Translations under genes and position numbers: made by a program
Shown here: positions 1-6,642 of the stretch, in pieces
How positions within the stretch are numbered: the stretch's first letter is position 1
Layout: each line of letters begins with the position of its first letter
Origin: a virus
IMG/VR virus record: IMGVR_UViG_3300020215_000066
Location: 1 to 47,179 of that record
DNA: 47,179 bases
Strand: one strand, 5' to 3'
The notes under the pieces: model-generated
The model's input: only the letters and a program-made list of their open reading frames with translations
Told to the model about the DNA's origin: nothing
Database searches by the model: none

Positions 1-2
1 TC

Positions 3-575
3 ACGCGGGATGAGTCATCCCTGCAAGCCAGCCAGCCGTTCCGCTGCCTTGACGGGCGAGTGGCGAGCAACGGCAAGTACGCCGTGTTCACCCGCGATGA
101 CGGACCAGCCGTGGACAGTACGTACCGGCAAAATCTGGAGGAGGTAATGTCCGTCAAGAAGTCAGGCGTCACGCTGCCATTCGCCGAGTTCCGCGCCATG
201 GTGGGCGAGTGCCAGCATCCCGCCATGGGGGTTTGCCCGAAGTGCGGCGGGGATAAGTGGGTCGAGCACGAGTGCGACTGCGAGTTGTGCGATGTGGAGA
301 AGGAGCGATGCGGCTACTGCGAGCAGACCGGCAAGGCTTTGTCGGAGCCGGAGAAGCGTGCGGTGACATTCTGGGGCACGGCCTTCGACGCGAACCAAGT
401 GGCTTATGTGCTGGAGCATGTGCCAGCGGCGGACCAGGTGACGGTGTACGTCGTGCCTGGGGACGCGAACATCCTGCACATCGTCGCGGAGAGCTGGCAT
501 GCGGTGGTGTGCGGGTTGGATGTGAATGTGACGACGCCAGTGTTGCCGGAGTTGATGGGCTCTGGGGTTCGGTGA
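3..575 (+). CDS. Zinc-ribbon phage protein, 5' end cut by window edge
   Basis: The frame is open from the left edge to a stop at 575. Codons before the first good internal start keep the GC-rich third positions of the neighbours, so the gene probably begins outside the window. Joined to the right edge it continues the ORF that starts at 47092. An internal ATG at 147 has a strong GGAGGAGG upstream and would give a 142-aa protein. A cysteine cluster (CPKC, CDCELC, CGYC, residues about 59-87 counted from a GTG at 60) suggests a DnaJ-like or rubredoxin-like zinc module. The rest is an alpha/beta-looking domain that I do not recognise. Function unknown. Confidence 0.7.
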   Translation, partial: TRDESSLQASQPFRCLDGRVASNGKYAVFTRDDGPAVDSTYRQNLEEVMSVKKSGVTLPFAEFRAMVGECQHPAMGVCPKCGGDKWVEHECDCELCDVEKERCGYCEQTGKALSEPEKRAVTFWGTAFDANQVAYVLEHVPAADQVTVYVVPGDANILHIVAESWHAVVCGLDVNVTTPVLPELMGSGVR

Positions 576-608
576 AGGGAGTGGGGGGCTGACGCCCCCG
601 GAGGAGAG

Positions 609-1067
609 ATGGAAGTGGGTTGGGTGCGACTGGTGCCGATTCCGACGACGATCCGTGCAGCTCGCCGGTTCGTGCGCAAGCACCACCGCCACCTGAAGGA
701 TATTCAGGGCGGCTTGTTTGCTGTCGCCGTGGCCGTCGAGGGGCAAGACGATCCGTGCGGCGTGGCGATCGTCGGCAGGCCATCCCGCACGGCCCAGGAC
801 GGGTGGACATGCTGTGTGACGCGGGTTGCTACGGACGGCACGCCGAACGCTTGCAGCAAGCTCTACGCGATGTGCAGAAACATCGTGCGGATCATGGGCT
901 ACAAGCGGTGCAAGACGTTCACTTTGCTCGACGAGCCTGGAACGTCGCTGTTCGCTCTGGGAATCGAGGAGCCGGAGGCCGTCACAAAGGGCGGCGAATG
1001 GGGCCGCGACAACAGGCCGCGCGAGACGGTCAACGATGAGCCCAAGAATCGCTGGGAGTTGCTGTGA
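609..1067 (+). CDS. XF1762-like phage protein (GNAT-like)
   Basis: This 152-aa protein has the hallmarks of the XF1762 phage family: an N-terminal basic 'KHHRHLK' segment, 'GVAIVGRPSRT', 'VTRVATDGTPNACSKLY' and a C-terminal 'EPGTSL' followed by a basic, charged tail. The family is widespread in phage accessory regions and looks related to GNAT acyltransferases, but no substrate is known. GGAGGAG lies just before the ATG. The stop overlaps the start of the next gene (TGATG), so the two are probably translationally coupled. Confidence 0.85.
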   Translation: MEVGWVRLVPIPTTIRAARRFVRKHHRHLKDIQGGLFAVAVAVEGQDDPCGVAIVGRPSRTAQDGWTCCVTRVATDGTPNACSKLYAMCRNIVRIMGYKRCKTFTLLDEPGTSLFALGIEEPEAVTKGGEWGRDNRPRETVNDEPKNRWELL

Positions 1068-1444
1068 TGCGAGTAACCCAGGTGAACCTATCCGCCCTTG
1101 GCCGCCCGCGAGGGCGCGCCGTGAGGCGGGGGGAGATGGTGCCGGACGCCTTTCAGTTGATGTGCCAGGCCCATGGCTTGCCGAAGCCGGAGCCGGAGTT
1201 GCGGTTCTGCCCTCCGAGGCGATGGCGGTTCGACTACGCCTTCCCCGATGCGAAGTTGGCTCTCGAAGTGGAAGGCGGCGCGTGGACGGGTGGGCGGCAC
1301 ACCAGGGGCAAGGGATTCGTGGCCGACATGGAGAAATACAACCGGGCTGTCATTCTCGGCTGGCGGGTGCTGCGCTGCACGCCGGCTGACGTGAAGAGCG
1401 GCAAGGTGTTCGCGATGCTGAAAGAGGCTCTCGCGGCTGTGTGA
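1067..1444 (+). CDS. DUF559/Vsr-like PD-(D/E)XK endonuclease
   Basis: 125 aa. The core 'RWRFDYAFPDAKLALEVEGG' supplies the acidic D and E-x-E of a PD-(D/E)XK nuclease fold. 'GRHTRGKGFVADMEKYN' and 'GWRVLRCTP' follow, in the order seen in small phage-encoded Vsr/DUF559-type endonucleases. These are thought to nick or cut DNA, but their phage role (host DNA degradation, recombination or homing) is not settled. GGGAG 8 nt upstream supports the ATG at 1067; a GTG at 1064 is also possible. It follows the XF1762-like gene with a 1-nt overlap. Confidence 0.85.
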   Translation: MRVTQVNLSALGRPRGRAVRRGEMVPDAFQLMCQAHGLPKPEPELRFCPPRRWRFDYAFPDAKLALEVEGGAWTGGRHTRGKGFVADMEKYNRAVILGWRVLRCTPADVKSGKVFAMLKEALAAV

Positions 1445-1498
1445 GCCGGGAGAACCCCAGGGCTGAGGTGGAGGTAACGACGCAAAAAGGAGGGACGA

Positions 1499-1732
1499 AT
1501 GAGTGACCCTGACAGCGACAGGTATTCGGCACCCAAGAATGTGCGAACGGCAAAGCCGGTGAAGCCGAAGAAGGTGTTTCGTCTGGTGCATCGTGCGACC
1601 GGTCAGCCAGTGATGAACGTGACTGTTGCAGCCTACACGAAGGGCGAAGCACGCTCTCTATTCAAAGAGACTGGCCAGTTCGGAGGAAGAGTGCCGGCGT
1701 CCATGCTGGTGCTGGAGGTAACGACGGGATGA
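1499..1732 (+). CDS. Small hypothetical protein
   Basis: 77 aa after a very strong AAAAAGGAGGG ribosome site. The N-terminus is polar (SDPDSDRYSAPK) with a lysine/proline-rich stretch (KPVKPKK), followed by a short region with beta character. I do not recognise it. It overlaps the next gene by 4 nt (ATGA). Confidence 0.65.
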   Translation: MSDPDSDRYSAPKNVRTAKPVKPKKVFRLVHRATGQPVMNVTVAAYTKGEARSLFKETGQFGGRVPASMLVLEVTTG

Positions 1733-1941
1733 ACACAATCGAGGTCATCGCCCACGGCGCAGAAGGCTCGTTCGTGCGGCGTGTGCAGCACGACCCGACG
1801 ATAGCCGTGGACCTCTTGCGTGCTCTGAAGGCGGCGTATCCGCTGCTGGTGGAGGCACGCGAGCCGGCAGACTTCCGAGTGGCGGTGGTGCTGGACGACA
1901 TGGCGGACGCGATCAGGAGAGCGGAAGAATGCCAACCATGA
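1729..1941 (+). CDS. Small hypothetical protein
   Basis: 70 aa, starting within the stop of the previous gene (ATGA). The sequence predicts mixed beta/alpha with an amphipathic helix around 'AVDLLRALKAAYPLLVEA'. No recognisable family. Start choice rests on the coupling overlap and an upstream GGAGG. Confidence 0.6.
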   Translation: MNTIEVIAHGAEGSFVRRVQHDPTIAVDLLRALKAAYPLLVEAREPADFRVAVVLDDMADAIRRAEECQP

Positions 1942-2135
1942 CCCTCATCCTGGACGACGCCGACTACGCGACGATCCAGGAGGAAATCACGCTGCGGCAG
2001 ATGCGGGCGAGGAAGCTGGGCACGGACACCTACGGCCTGTTGCCGGGATGGCGAGTCGAAGGGGCGATCCTGGCGGAGTGCGTGCGGGATCTGCGCGACT
2101 ACAGGGACTTGATGCACAAGCGGAGGGAAGGATGA
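1929..2135 (+). CDS. Small hypothetical protein
   Basis: 68 aa, overlapping the previous gene by 13 nt, with GGAAG before the ATG. The start 'MPTMTLILDDADY' and the helical C-terminus ending in 'RDYRDLMHKRREG' resemble small phage proteins of unknown role. A second ATG at 1938 is possible. It is coupled to the next gene by an ATGA overlap. Confidence 0.6.
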   Translation: MPTMTLILDDADYATIQEEITLRQMRARKLGTDTYGLLPGWRVEGAILAECVRDLRDYRDLMHKRREG

Positions 2136-2317
2136 ACCTGCGACAAGCAAAGAAGATCGCCACAAACCCACTCAACTACAGGGGCAAGAAGAGGGGTCTG
2201 TTAGCGCGGGCCACAAATCGCATCAGGAGGGCATCTTTCGAGGCCCAGGCATTGGTGTGCCTCAAACTCATAGCACTTTTTCGTGGGCGGCTGGCAAACT
2301 TCAAGGAGAAGCCATGA
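2132..2317 (+). CDS. Small basic protein
   Basis: 61 aa, very basic (Arg and Lys throughout: RQAKKIA, RGKKRGLLARATNRIRR), so it may bind nucleic acid; that is inference from charge only. GGAGGGAAGG precedes the ATG, and both ends overlap neighbours by 4 nt. The start 'NLRQAKKIATNPLNYRGKKR' resembles short phage proteins I have seen, but I cannot name a family. Confidence 0.6.
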   Translation: MNLRQAKKIATNPLNYRGKKRGLLARATNRIRRASFEAQALVCLKLIALFRGRLANFKEKP

Positions 2318-2757
2318 CCCCAGAGCAGAAAGAAGTGCTTCGCCAGCGCAAGAAGTTGTGCCTTGAGATTGCCGAGGCCATCGAGGAAGAATTTGGCTTC
2401 TCGGCAATGCATTGGGATCAGGACAAGGCGGCGCAACTGATCGAGTTGCGTTTGCCGCACACCTACGCCGAGGCCGAAGCTGAAATGTCGAAGTTCGACA
2501 ACGATGACACGCCACGGACGCCGGGGCCAATCGCCAATCTCGGAGATCGTCTGCGGAAGGCGCTCGGGGAAGTGTTCAAGGACGTGAACCTAGTGCAGTG
2601 CATCAATGCAGCCGTCGAACGACTGGAAGTGTGGAAGTGGGCGGACGCGGAAGCCGCAGGCCAGTGCTGGCAGTGCTACTGCGCCAGCCGAGGAATGCAG
2701 CACACCAACGGACCTTGCCGGTGCACGAAGGCTTTCAAAAAGAGGATGCACCCATGA
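2314..2757 (+). CDS. Hypothetical protein with Cys-rich C-terminus
   Basis: 147 aa. The start at 2314 is set by AAGGAG and the ATGA overlap; a longer reading from 2257 lacks a ribosome site and overlaps the preceding gene. The N-terminus is helical (MTPEQKEVLRQRKKL). The C-terminus carries CWQCYC ... CRC, probably a small zinc site. The first 15 bases of the coding sequence are identical to those of the next gene. Confidence 0.65.
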   Translation: MTPEQKEVLRQRKKLCLEIAEAIEEEFGFSAMHWDQDKAAQLIELRLPHTYAEAEAEMSKFDNDDTPRTPGPIANLGDRLRKALGEVFKDVNLVQCINAAVERLEVWKWADAEAAGQCWQCYCASRGMQHTNGPCRCTKAFKKRMHP

Positions 2758-3080
2758 CCCCAGAGCAGCTTGCCAGAGTGTCGCCGGCACCGTGGCGAAA
2801 AAACGAGTACGACGGCGAATGGTGCCATTGGTGCGTGCTGGATGCCGACAGCGGGGTAGTTGTCAAAGGCGACGAAGATGACATGGAGTTCATCGCCCTG
2901 GCTCGCAACGCCTTCGACGTGCTGCTCCGGCGAGGCGATACTCTGCTGATCGAGCGAACGCCGGACGGTCAATGGATGATAGACAGCACTGAGCACGGCT
3001 GGATACCGGGAAAATACGCAGACCCGTTCACCGCGTTGGTCGAAGCCGACGCCTGGCTCAAGAGCAGGGAGGGAACATGA
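2754..3080 (+). CDS. Hypothetical phage protein
   Basis: 108 aa. The segment with 'APWRKNEYD', 'VLDADSGVVV' and 'EFIALARNAFDVLL' follows a pattern common in small phage proteins: P-A-P-W, then a beta hairpin, then I-A-x-x-R-N-A. Their function is unknown. It is coupled to both neighbours by ATGA overlaps. Confidence 0.7.
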   Translation: MTPEQLARVSPAPWRKNEYDGEWCHWCVLDADSGVVVKGDEDDMEFIALARNAFDVLLRRGDTLLIERTPDGQWMIDSTEHGWIPGKYADPFTALVEADAWLKSREGT

Positions 3081-3298
3081 AAACCGTTCGTGTGCGAATC
3101 GCGGTGGCGGTGAACAGCCAAGGAGCGTGGAACTCCAACGGCTGGGGCTGGGCTGACAAGCAAAGGCCCGACGCCGACCTGGTGGCCGGTGCGTTCGACG
3201 GCTTGCCGGAGGACGAGGCCCGCGAGCATGTGGTGTTCGTGGAGGCCGACGTTCCGGTGCCAGAGCCCAAGACCATCGAAGGGACGGTGACAAAGTGA
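3077..3298 (+). CDS. Small hypothetical protein
   Basis: 73 aa with GGGAGGG before the ATG. It begins with a beta strand (KTVRVRIAVAV) and continues with an acidic segment (DGLPEDEAREHVVFVEADVPVPEP). This resembles small phage proteins of unknown role that start 'VRIAVAV...G.W'. ATGA overlap before it, GTGA overlap after it. Confidence 0.65.
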   Translation: MKTVRVRIAVAVNSQGAWNSNGWGWADKQRPDADLVAGAFDGLPEDEAREHVVFVEADVPVPEPKTIEGTVTK

Positions 3299-3435
3299 GC
3301 GAGCCAACAAGCGACGAAGTGCGTGACAGACTGGTAAAGCGTCTCGTGCAAGATGACGCCTTGGAAATCATCGCGACGCGACTGGCTGACGATGATGTCG
3401 TGTCGATGGGAGAGGTAGGCGAGGAGAAGCCATGA
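3295..3435 (+). CDS. Very small acidic protein
   Basis: 46 aa from a GTG that overlaps the previous stop (GTGA). It is acidic and probably helical (SEPTSDEVRDRLVKRL ... ADDDVVSMGEV). It is supported only by the coupling pattern and by filling the gap between two coupled genes. Function unknown. Confidence 0.5.
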   Translation: MSEPTSDEVRDRLVKRLVQDDALEIIATRLADDDVVSMGEVGEEKP

Positions 3436-3545
3436 CCGCCCTGCTGACGACCGTGGTTGACCAGGACGGAGCCGCCCTGCTAGTGGCCGTGGCCTTTTTC
3501 GTGGCGCTGATGCTTTCTGTGGCCATTTTGAGGGGAGAACCGTGA
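3432..3545 (+). CDS. Tiny single-pass membrane protein
   Basis: 37 aa. Residues about 14-32 form one hydrophobic segment (ALLVAVAFFVALMLSVAIL) followed by 'RGEP', as in a single transmembrane helix. GGCGAGGAGAAGCC precedes the ATG, and ATGA/GTGA overlaps link it to both neighbours. Role unknown. A small holin-like or host-membrane peptide is possible, but its place among early-type genes argues against lysis. Confidence 0.55.
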   Translation: MTALLTTVVDQDGAALLVAVAFFVALMLSVAILRGEP

Positions 3546-3787
3546 CGACACGAGCCGAACGCGACGAACTTCGGCGTCTGCTGCCAGTCACGACGACCAA
3601 GGACGGCTTCACCGTGACAGCCGAGAGCACCGACTGGAAGCGAAAAGCGCTAGCCGCCCTGCCCGCCCTGCTGGACGAGCTAGATGAATGTAAGGCGGTG
3701 ATTTACTGGCTGATGAACGCCAAGACGCTGGACGGGTGCGAAGAATGGCTGGACCGTGCCGCGAAACTCCTAGAAGGCGAAGGATGA
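3542..3787 (+). CDS. Small helical protein
   Basis: 81 aa from GTG, with AGGGGAGA upstream. Mostly alpha-helical and acidic toward the C-terminus (LPALLDELDECKAVIYWL, EWLDRAAKLLEGEG). No family recognised. Coupled by GTGA and ATGA overlaps. Confidence 0.6.
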   Translation: MTTRAERDELRRLLPVTTTKDGFTVTAESTDWKRKALAALPALLDELDECKAVIYWLMNAKTLDGCEEWLDRAAKLLEGEG

Positions 3788-3984
3788 AGATGAAGTGCAG
3801 CGACCTGGCGCAGAAGTTCGTGGACCAAGGCGGCGACTTCACCACCCTTGAGGCGATTCGATGCCGGGCGTGCGGCGAGACGGTGCTTCTCGCTGCTGAT
3901 GAAACGTGGCGTCCCGGCGAGGTGTGCGAAGAATGCACCGAGAAGGCGTATTTGTCGCTCCTGGAGGATGAAGATGGAAGATAA
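3784..3984 (+). CDS. Zinc-ribbon protein
   Basis: 66 aa. Two CxxC knuckles, 'CRACGE' and 'CEEC', are about 20 residues apart, the spacing of a small zinc ribbon. It starts within the stop of the previous gene and overlaps the next gene by 11 nt. DNA or protein binding is possible, but nothing specific can be said. Confidence 0.65.
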   Translation: MKMKCSDLAQKFVDQGGDFTTLEAIRCRACGETVLLAADETWRPGEVCEECTEKAYLSLLEDEDGR

Positions 3985-4387
3985 TCAACCGTTGTCCGTT
4001 AGAGAACTAATCAAGTTGTTGCCTGAACTTTATAAATCTGCGTGTCCAGAAGGATTTGGCTGGTTTGTTACCGGCATGACTCTGCTTGGTGATGATGGCA
4101 AAGAATACACGGACGAATCTATCGTTGATGCGGATGACCGATGGATTGCCCACATGTCGCAGCATGATGACCAATCGTTCGCAGAATCCGAACTTATTGC
4201 GGCCATGCAAAGATGTGTGCCTTCAATGCTGGACCGCATCGCCGCCCTCGAAGCGTGCCTGGAGCAATTCGCCAAGGTGGCGGACGCGGCGGACAAGAAC
4301 CCATTCGGCCCAGACCCGGACGAACTGAAGGTCGGCGTGACGCTGTCCGACTGCCGCGAAGCGAGGCGGATACTGAGGGGAGAGTGA
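3974..4387 (+). CDS. Hypothetical protein, AT-rich 5' half
   Basis: 137 aa. GGAGG 6 nt before 3974 supports this ATG over the one at 3968. The first ~230 bases use A/T-ending codons (gat aat caa, tta tta) far more than the surrounding genes, whereas the last ~180 bases are GC-rich with a coiled-coil pattern (RIAALEACLEQFAKVADAAD). The gene may be a fusion of an imported 5' part and a resident coiled-coil end. Function unknown. Confidence 0.65.
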   Translation: MEDNQPLSVRELIKLLPELYKSACPEGFGWFVTGMTLLGDDGKEYTDESIVDADDRWIAHMSQHDDQSFAESELIAAMQRCVPSMLDRIAALEACLEQFAKVADAADKNPFGPDPDELKVGVTLSDCREARRILRGE

Positions 4388-4392
4388 GCCCA

Positions 4393-4677
4393 ATGCTTAC
4401 CAAATCCGAGCGTGACGAGTGGCGGCGTCTGGAAGCCATCGGCGGCGGCTCGCGCGAGTCGATGATGCGTGGGCTGATACGGGCGCTCGATTCCCTGGAT
4501 GAGGCGGAGGCGAAGATGGTCGTTCTCATCGCCAAAGCGTGCGAGCTGGAGCATCAGCGCGACACGGCGCTGGCGAGGATTGCCGAACTGGAAGGCAAGC
4601 TCGCTGCCGCAGAAAGCAAAACGTTCTCGCCGCCACACAAGAAGCGATGTTCGTGTCCAAAGTGCCAGGGAGATTGA
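4393..4677 (+). CDS. Coiled-coil protein with C-terminal Cys pair
   Basis: 94 aa. A long heptad region (ELEHQRDTALARIAELEGKL) is followed by 'CSCPKC' near the end, probably a small metal site. ATG 4393 has AGGGGAG about 10 nt upstream; a GTG at 4384 overlapping the previous stop is the alternative. A 20-base stretch encoding ARIAELE recurs exactly in the next gene. Confidence 0.6.
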   Translation: MLTKSERDEWRRLEAIGGGSRESMMRGLIRALDSLDEAEAKMVVLIAKACELEHQRDTALARIAELEGKLAAAESKTFSPPHKKRCSCPKCQGD

Positions 4678-4949
4678 TGATGACGAGCGAAGGTGTGCAT
4701 GCCTGTTTGCAAGCGGAGTTGGCGCTGGCGCAAGCCGTCAAGGAGAGAGACGCGGCACTGGCAGAAGCTGCCAAGTGGAAAGCCAACCACGACAACCTGC
4801 TGAAGCGGCAGCGCGACGAGGCTGAAGCGAGGATTGCCGAACTGGATGGCACAGGGCTGGTTGACATTATCACCAAGCAGCAGTTCCGTGCCGCCATCGC
4901 CCAGGTGAAGGAAGCGAAAGGAGACAATACCTCGCCGAGATACAGATAA
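4677..4949 (+). CDS. Coiled-coil protein
   Basis: 90 aa, heptad-rich (KERDAALAEAAKWKANHDNL ... EAEARIAELDG). It starts in the TGATG overlap. It shares the ARIAEL(E/D)G coil and the underlying 20 bases with the gene before it, suggesting local duplication. Function unknown. Confidence 0.6.
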   Translation: MMTSEGVHACLQAELALAQAVKERDAALAEAAKWKANHDNLLKRQRDEAEARIAELDGTGLVDIITKQQFRAAIAQVKEAKGDNTSPRYR

Positions 4950-4957
4950 CGTGCGTC

Positions 4958-5074
4958 ATGTGCGGCAAGCCGTTCAGGTTCGTCGGTCCATTCACGACGG
5001 AGCAGGACGGATTTGAGCTGCACGCGGTCTTGGAGCCGGAGAGGAACAAGCTGAAATTGAGGGACCAACCATGA
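4958..5074 (+). CDS. Small zinc-knuckle-like ORF, start uncertain
   Basis: From the ATG at 4958 this is 38 aa (MCGKPFRFVGPF...). The same frame upstream reads 'EIQITCVMCGKPFRF', a typical CxxC knuckle, so the true start may lie near 4928-4940, where AAAGGAG (4917-4923) would serve it. No standard start codon is present there. It overlaps the next ORF by 4 nt (ATGA). Confidence 0.4.
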   Translation: MCGKPFRFVGPFTTEQDGFELHAVLEPERNKLKLRDQP

Positions 5075-5145
5075 GCCCGCAACAGGTTGACGTGTGCGGC
5101 TACGCGCGACTGCTGGAGATCGTGACCAAAGGAGAACCCCAATGA
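5071..5145 (+). CDS. Micro-ORF coupled to the MazG-like gene
   Basis: 24 codons (MSPQQVDVCGYARLLEIV...), with ATGA overlaps at both ends. It contains the ribosome site of the MazG-like gene (AAAGGAG). It may act mainly as a translational coupler. Supported only by position. Confidence 0.35.
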   Translation: MSPQQVDVCGYARLLEIVTKGEPQ

Positions 5146-5468
5146 CCTTCAACGAGTACCAAGACGCCTGCCACGAAACCGCCATCTACCCACGCGAAGT
5201 CGCACTGGCCTACCTGTCGCTAGGTCTGGCCGGCGAAGCGGGAGAACTGGCCAACAAAGTGAAGAAAATCTACCGCGACCACGGCGGGCAAATCAGCGCC
5301 GGAGTCGCAGCGGGGCTGGTCGATGAGCTCGGGGACTTGGCGTGGTATCTGGCCGAGCTGGCCCGCCATCTTGGCTACACGCTGGAAGAGGTCGCCGCGT
5401 GGAACATCGCGAAGCTGCGCCAGCGTGCCCAGGCCGGTACGCTGCACGGCAGCGGGGACCAGAGGTGA
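5142..5468 (+). CDS. MazG-like nucleotide pyrophosphohydrolase
   Basis: 108 aa, the usual length for single-domain MazG-like proteins. 'LGLAGEAGELANKVKK' supplies the first metal-binding ExxE and 'LVDELGDLAWYLAELA' supplies the ExxD, followed by the helix 'LEEVAAWNIAKLRQR'. The family hydrolyses nucleoside triphosphates to monophosphate and pyrophosphate. Phage versions may alter host nucleotide or (p)ppGpp pools. AAAGGAGAACCCC precedes the ATG at 5142. Confidence 0.93.
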   Translation: MTFNEYQDACHETAIYPREVALAYLSLGLAGEAGELANKVKKIYRDHGGQISAGVAAGLVDELGDLAWYLAELARHLGYTLEEVAAWNIAKLRQRAQAGTLHGSGDQR

Positions 5469-5478
5469 AGGAGATCAC

Positions 5479-5898
5479 ATGGGAACGAACTACTATCTGC
5501 ACACCAATGTCTGTCAGCACTGCGGGCGCGGCGAGGAGAGCAAGCACATTGGCAAGTCGTCCGCTGGTTGGTGCTTCAGCCTGCACGTCATTCCGTGGGA
5601 TGGCATCAACGATCTGGCGGACTGGCTGCCTCTGTTGAACAATCCCGAGAACGTCATCAGGGACGAATACGGCGAGACAATTGCGCCGGCAGAGATGGTC
5701 AAGAGGATCGCAGAGCGGAGTGGGAAACCGCGTTCTGGGCAGTGGTGGAGACCGTACTACCAGTCTGAGGACGAGTTCTACGAGCGCAATCATGCCGAGC
5801 CAGGTCCAAGCAATCTGCTCCGTCATCAGATTGACGGTCGGCATTGCGTGAAGCATGGCGAAGGAACATGGGACTGCTGCGTGGGCGAGTTCTCGTAA
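5479..5898 (+). CDS. Conserved phage protein of the MGTNYY type
   Basis: 139 aa. The start 'MGTNYYLHTNVCQHCGRG', then 'HIGKSSAGWCFSLHV' and a Trp-rich middle, matches a conserved protein seen in many phages and some bacteria whose function is unknown. Cys pairs near the N-terminus (CQHC) and the C-terminus (DCC) could bind zinc. AAGGAGATCAC lies before the ATG. Confidence 0.8.
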   Translation: MGTNYYLHTNVCQHCGRGEESKHIGKSSAGWCFSLHVIPWDGINDLADWLPLLNNPENVIRDEYGETIAPAEMVKRIAERSGKPRSGQWWRPYYQSEDEFYERNHAEPGPSNLLRHQIDGRHCVKHGEGTWDCCVGEFS

Positions 5899-6007
5899 GC
5901 CTCCACGCCTCGTCCACGGTCGCCGTGCCGTCCAGGAGAAACGCGATCAGGCGTAAGTCGTTCATGCAAGCAGGGAGAGGCAAACCGGGTGCCAGGGAGT
6001 TGCATAT

Positions 6008-6232
6008 ATGGTGCTCGCCTACCGTAGCGGCAAGAAGTACATCCATCGCTCGAAGCACATGGAGCGCGGCCCAGGGAGCGAATATCTCTATCGCATCCTG
6101 CGCACGCACGGCTGGTACGCGGTCTATCGCCAGAAGTACGACAGGCACGGGGACATCGAGCAATCCGTCCTTTGTGGGGCATGGAGGACCGAGCAGGAAG
6201 CCGAGGCAGCCGTGGAGGCCATGCGATGCTGA
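6008..6232 (+). CDS. Small basic hypothetical protein
   Basis: 74 aa with many Tyr, Arg and Lys residues (AYRSGKKYIHRSKHMERG ... WYAVYRQKYDRHGD). Not recognised. The preceding 109 bases (5899-6007) hold no convincing gene. The ATG has GGGAG about 11 nt upstream. The 3' end overlaps the LexA-type gene by 7 nt. Confidence 0.6.
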   Translation: MVLAYRSGKKYIHRSKHMERGPGSEYLYRILRTHGWYAVYRQKYDRHGDIEQSVLCGAWRTEQEAEAAVEAMRC

Positions 6233-6642
6233 CCGACACTCAGGAGAAGGTTCTGCGCTTTATCGCCGAGTTCTCCGCAGAACACGGCTACGCGCCGTCT
6301 TACCGCGAGATCATGGTGCACATGGGCTACACCTCGACCAACGGGGTGGCCTGTCACATCAAGTCGCTGCGCAAGAAAGGTTACTTGCAAGAGAAGCCAA
6401 AGCACACGGCCAGGAGCATGATCCCCACGAACCCAGGTCTTTCCAGGGCCGAGCGGGTGCTACTGGAGGTGCTGAAGCTCTGCGAGGACGGCAGACATGG
6501 TGAAGTGGGGGCTACTGTGAGGGGGTATTTCTCTGCCGGTCGCGTCTCTGCTGTTCCAGGTACAGACGCGCCAGGGCCTTCTCCCGAGGGGACATGTTCT
6601 GGATCTCTTCGGGGCGGAACGTCAGCAAGGGGAGCGTCCTGA
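6226..6642 (+). CDS. LexA N-terminal-type winged-helix regulator
   Basis: 138 aa. Residues 2-60 (LTDTQEKVLRFIAEF ... YAPSYREIMVHMGYTS ... VACHIKSLRKKGYL) closely follow the LexA DNA-binding domain. The peptidase half of LexA is absent, so this is a regulator of the phage short-LexA type and not a self-cleaving repressor. From about codon 96 the frame runs antisense into the end of the 957-aa gene, so its tail is low-complexity (SPEGTCSGSLRGG) and possibly non-functional. It sits at the end of the rightward operon, facing the late operon. Confidence 0.75.
   Translation: MLTDTQEKVLRFIAEFSAEHGYAPSYREIMVHMGYTSTNGVACHIKSLRKKGYLQEKPKHTARSMIPTNPGLSRAERVLLEVLKLCEDGRHGEVGATVRGYFSAGRVSAVPGTDAPGPSPEGTCSGSLRGGTSARGAS

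Noticed and set aside
1-147. Alternative frame ending TAATG at 147 as the upstream gene
   Set aside because: The TAATG overlap is attractive, but codon third positions in that frame are poorer than in the frame that stays open into 147-575, and only the latter joins the right-edge ORF.
5699-5968. Leftward ORF starting 'NDLRLIAFLLDGTATVDEAW' with GC-rich third positions
   Set aside because: After ~28 codons it runs antisense through the well-supported 139-aa MGTNYY gene and becomes compositionally poor. It has no ribosome site and opposes the direction of its operon.
5899-6007. Possible tRNA or small RNA in the gap
   Set aside because: I found no acceptor-stem pairing or T-loop-like GTTCGA in the gap, and it is only 109 bases.
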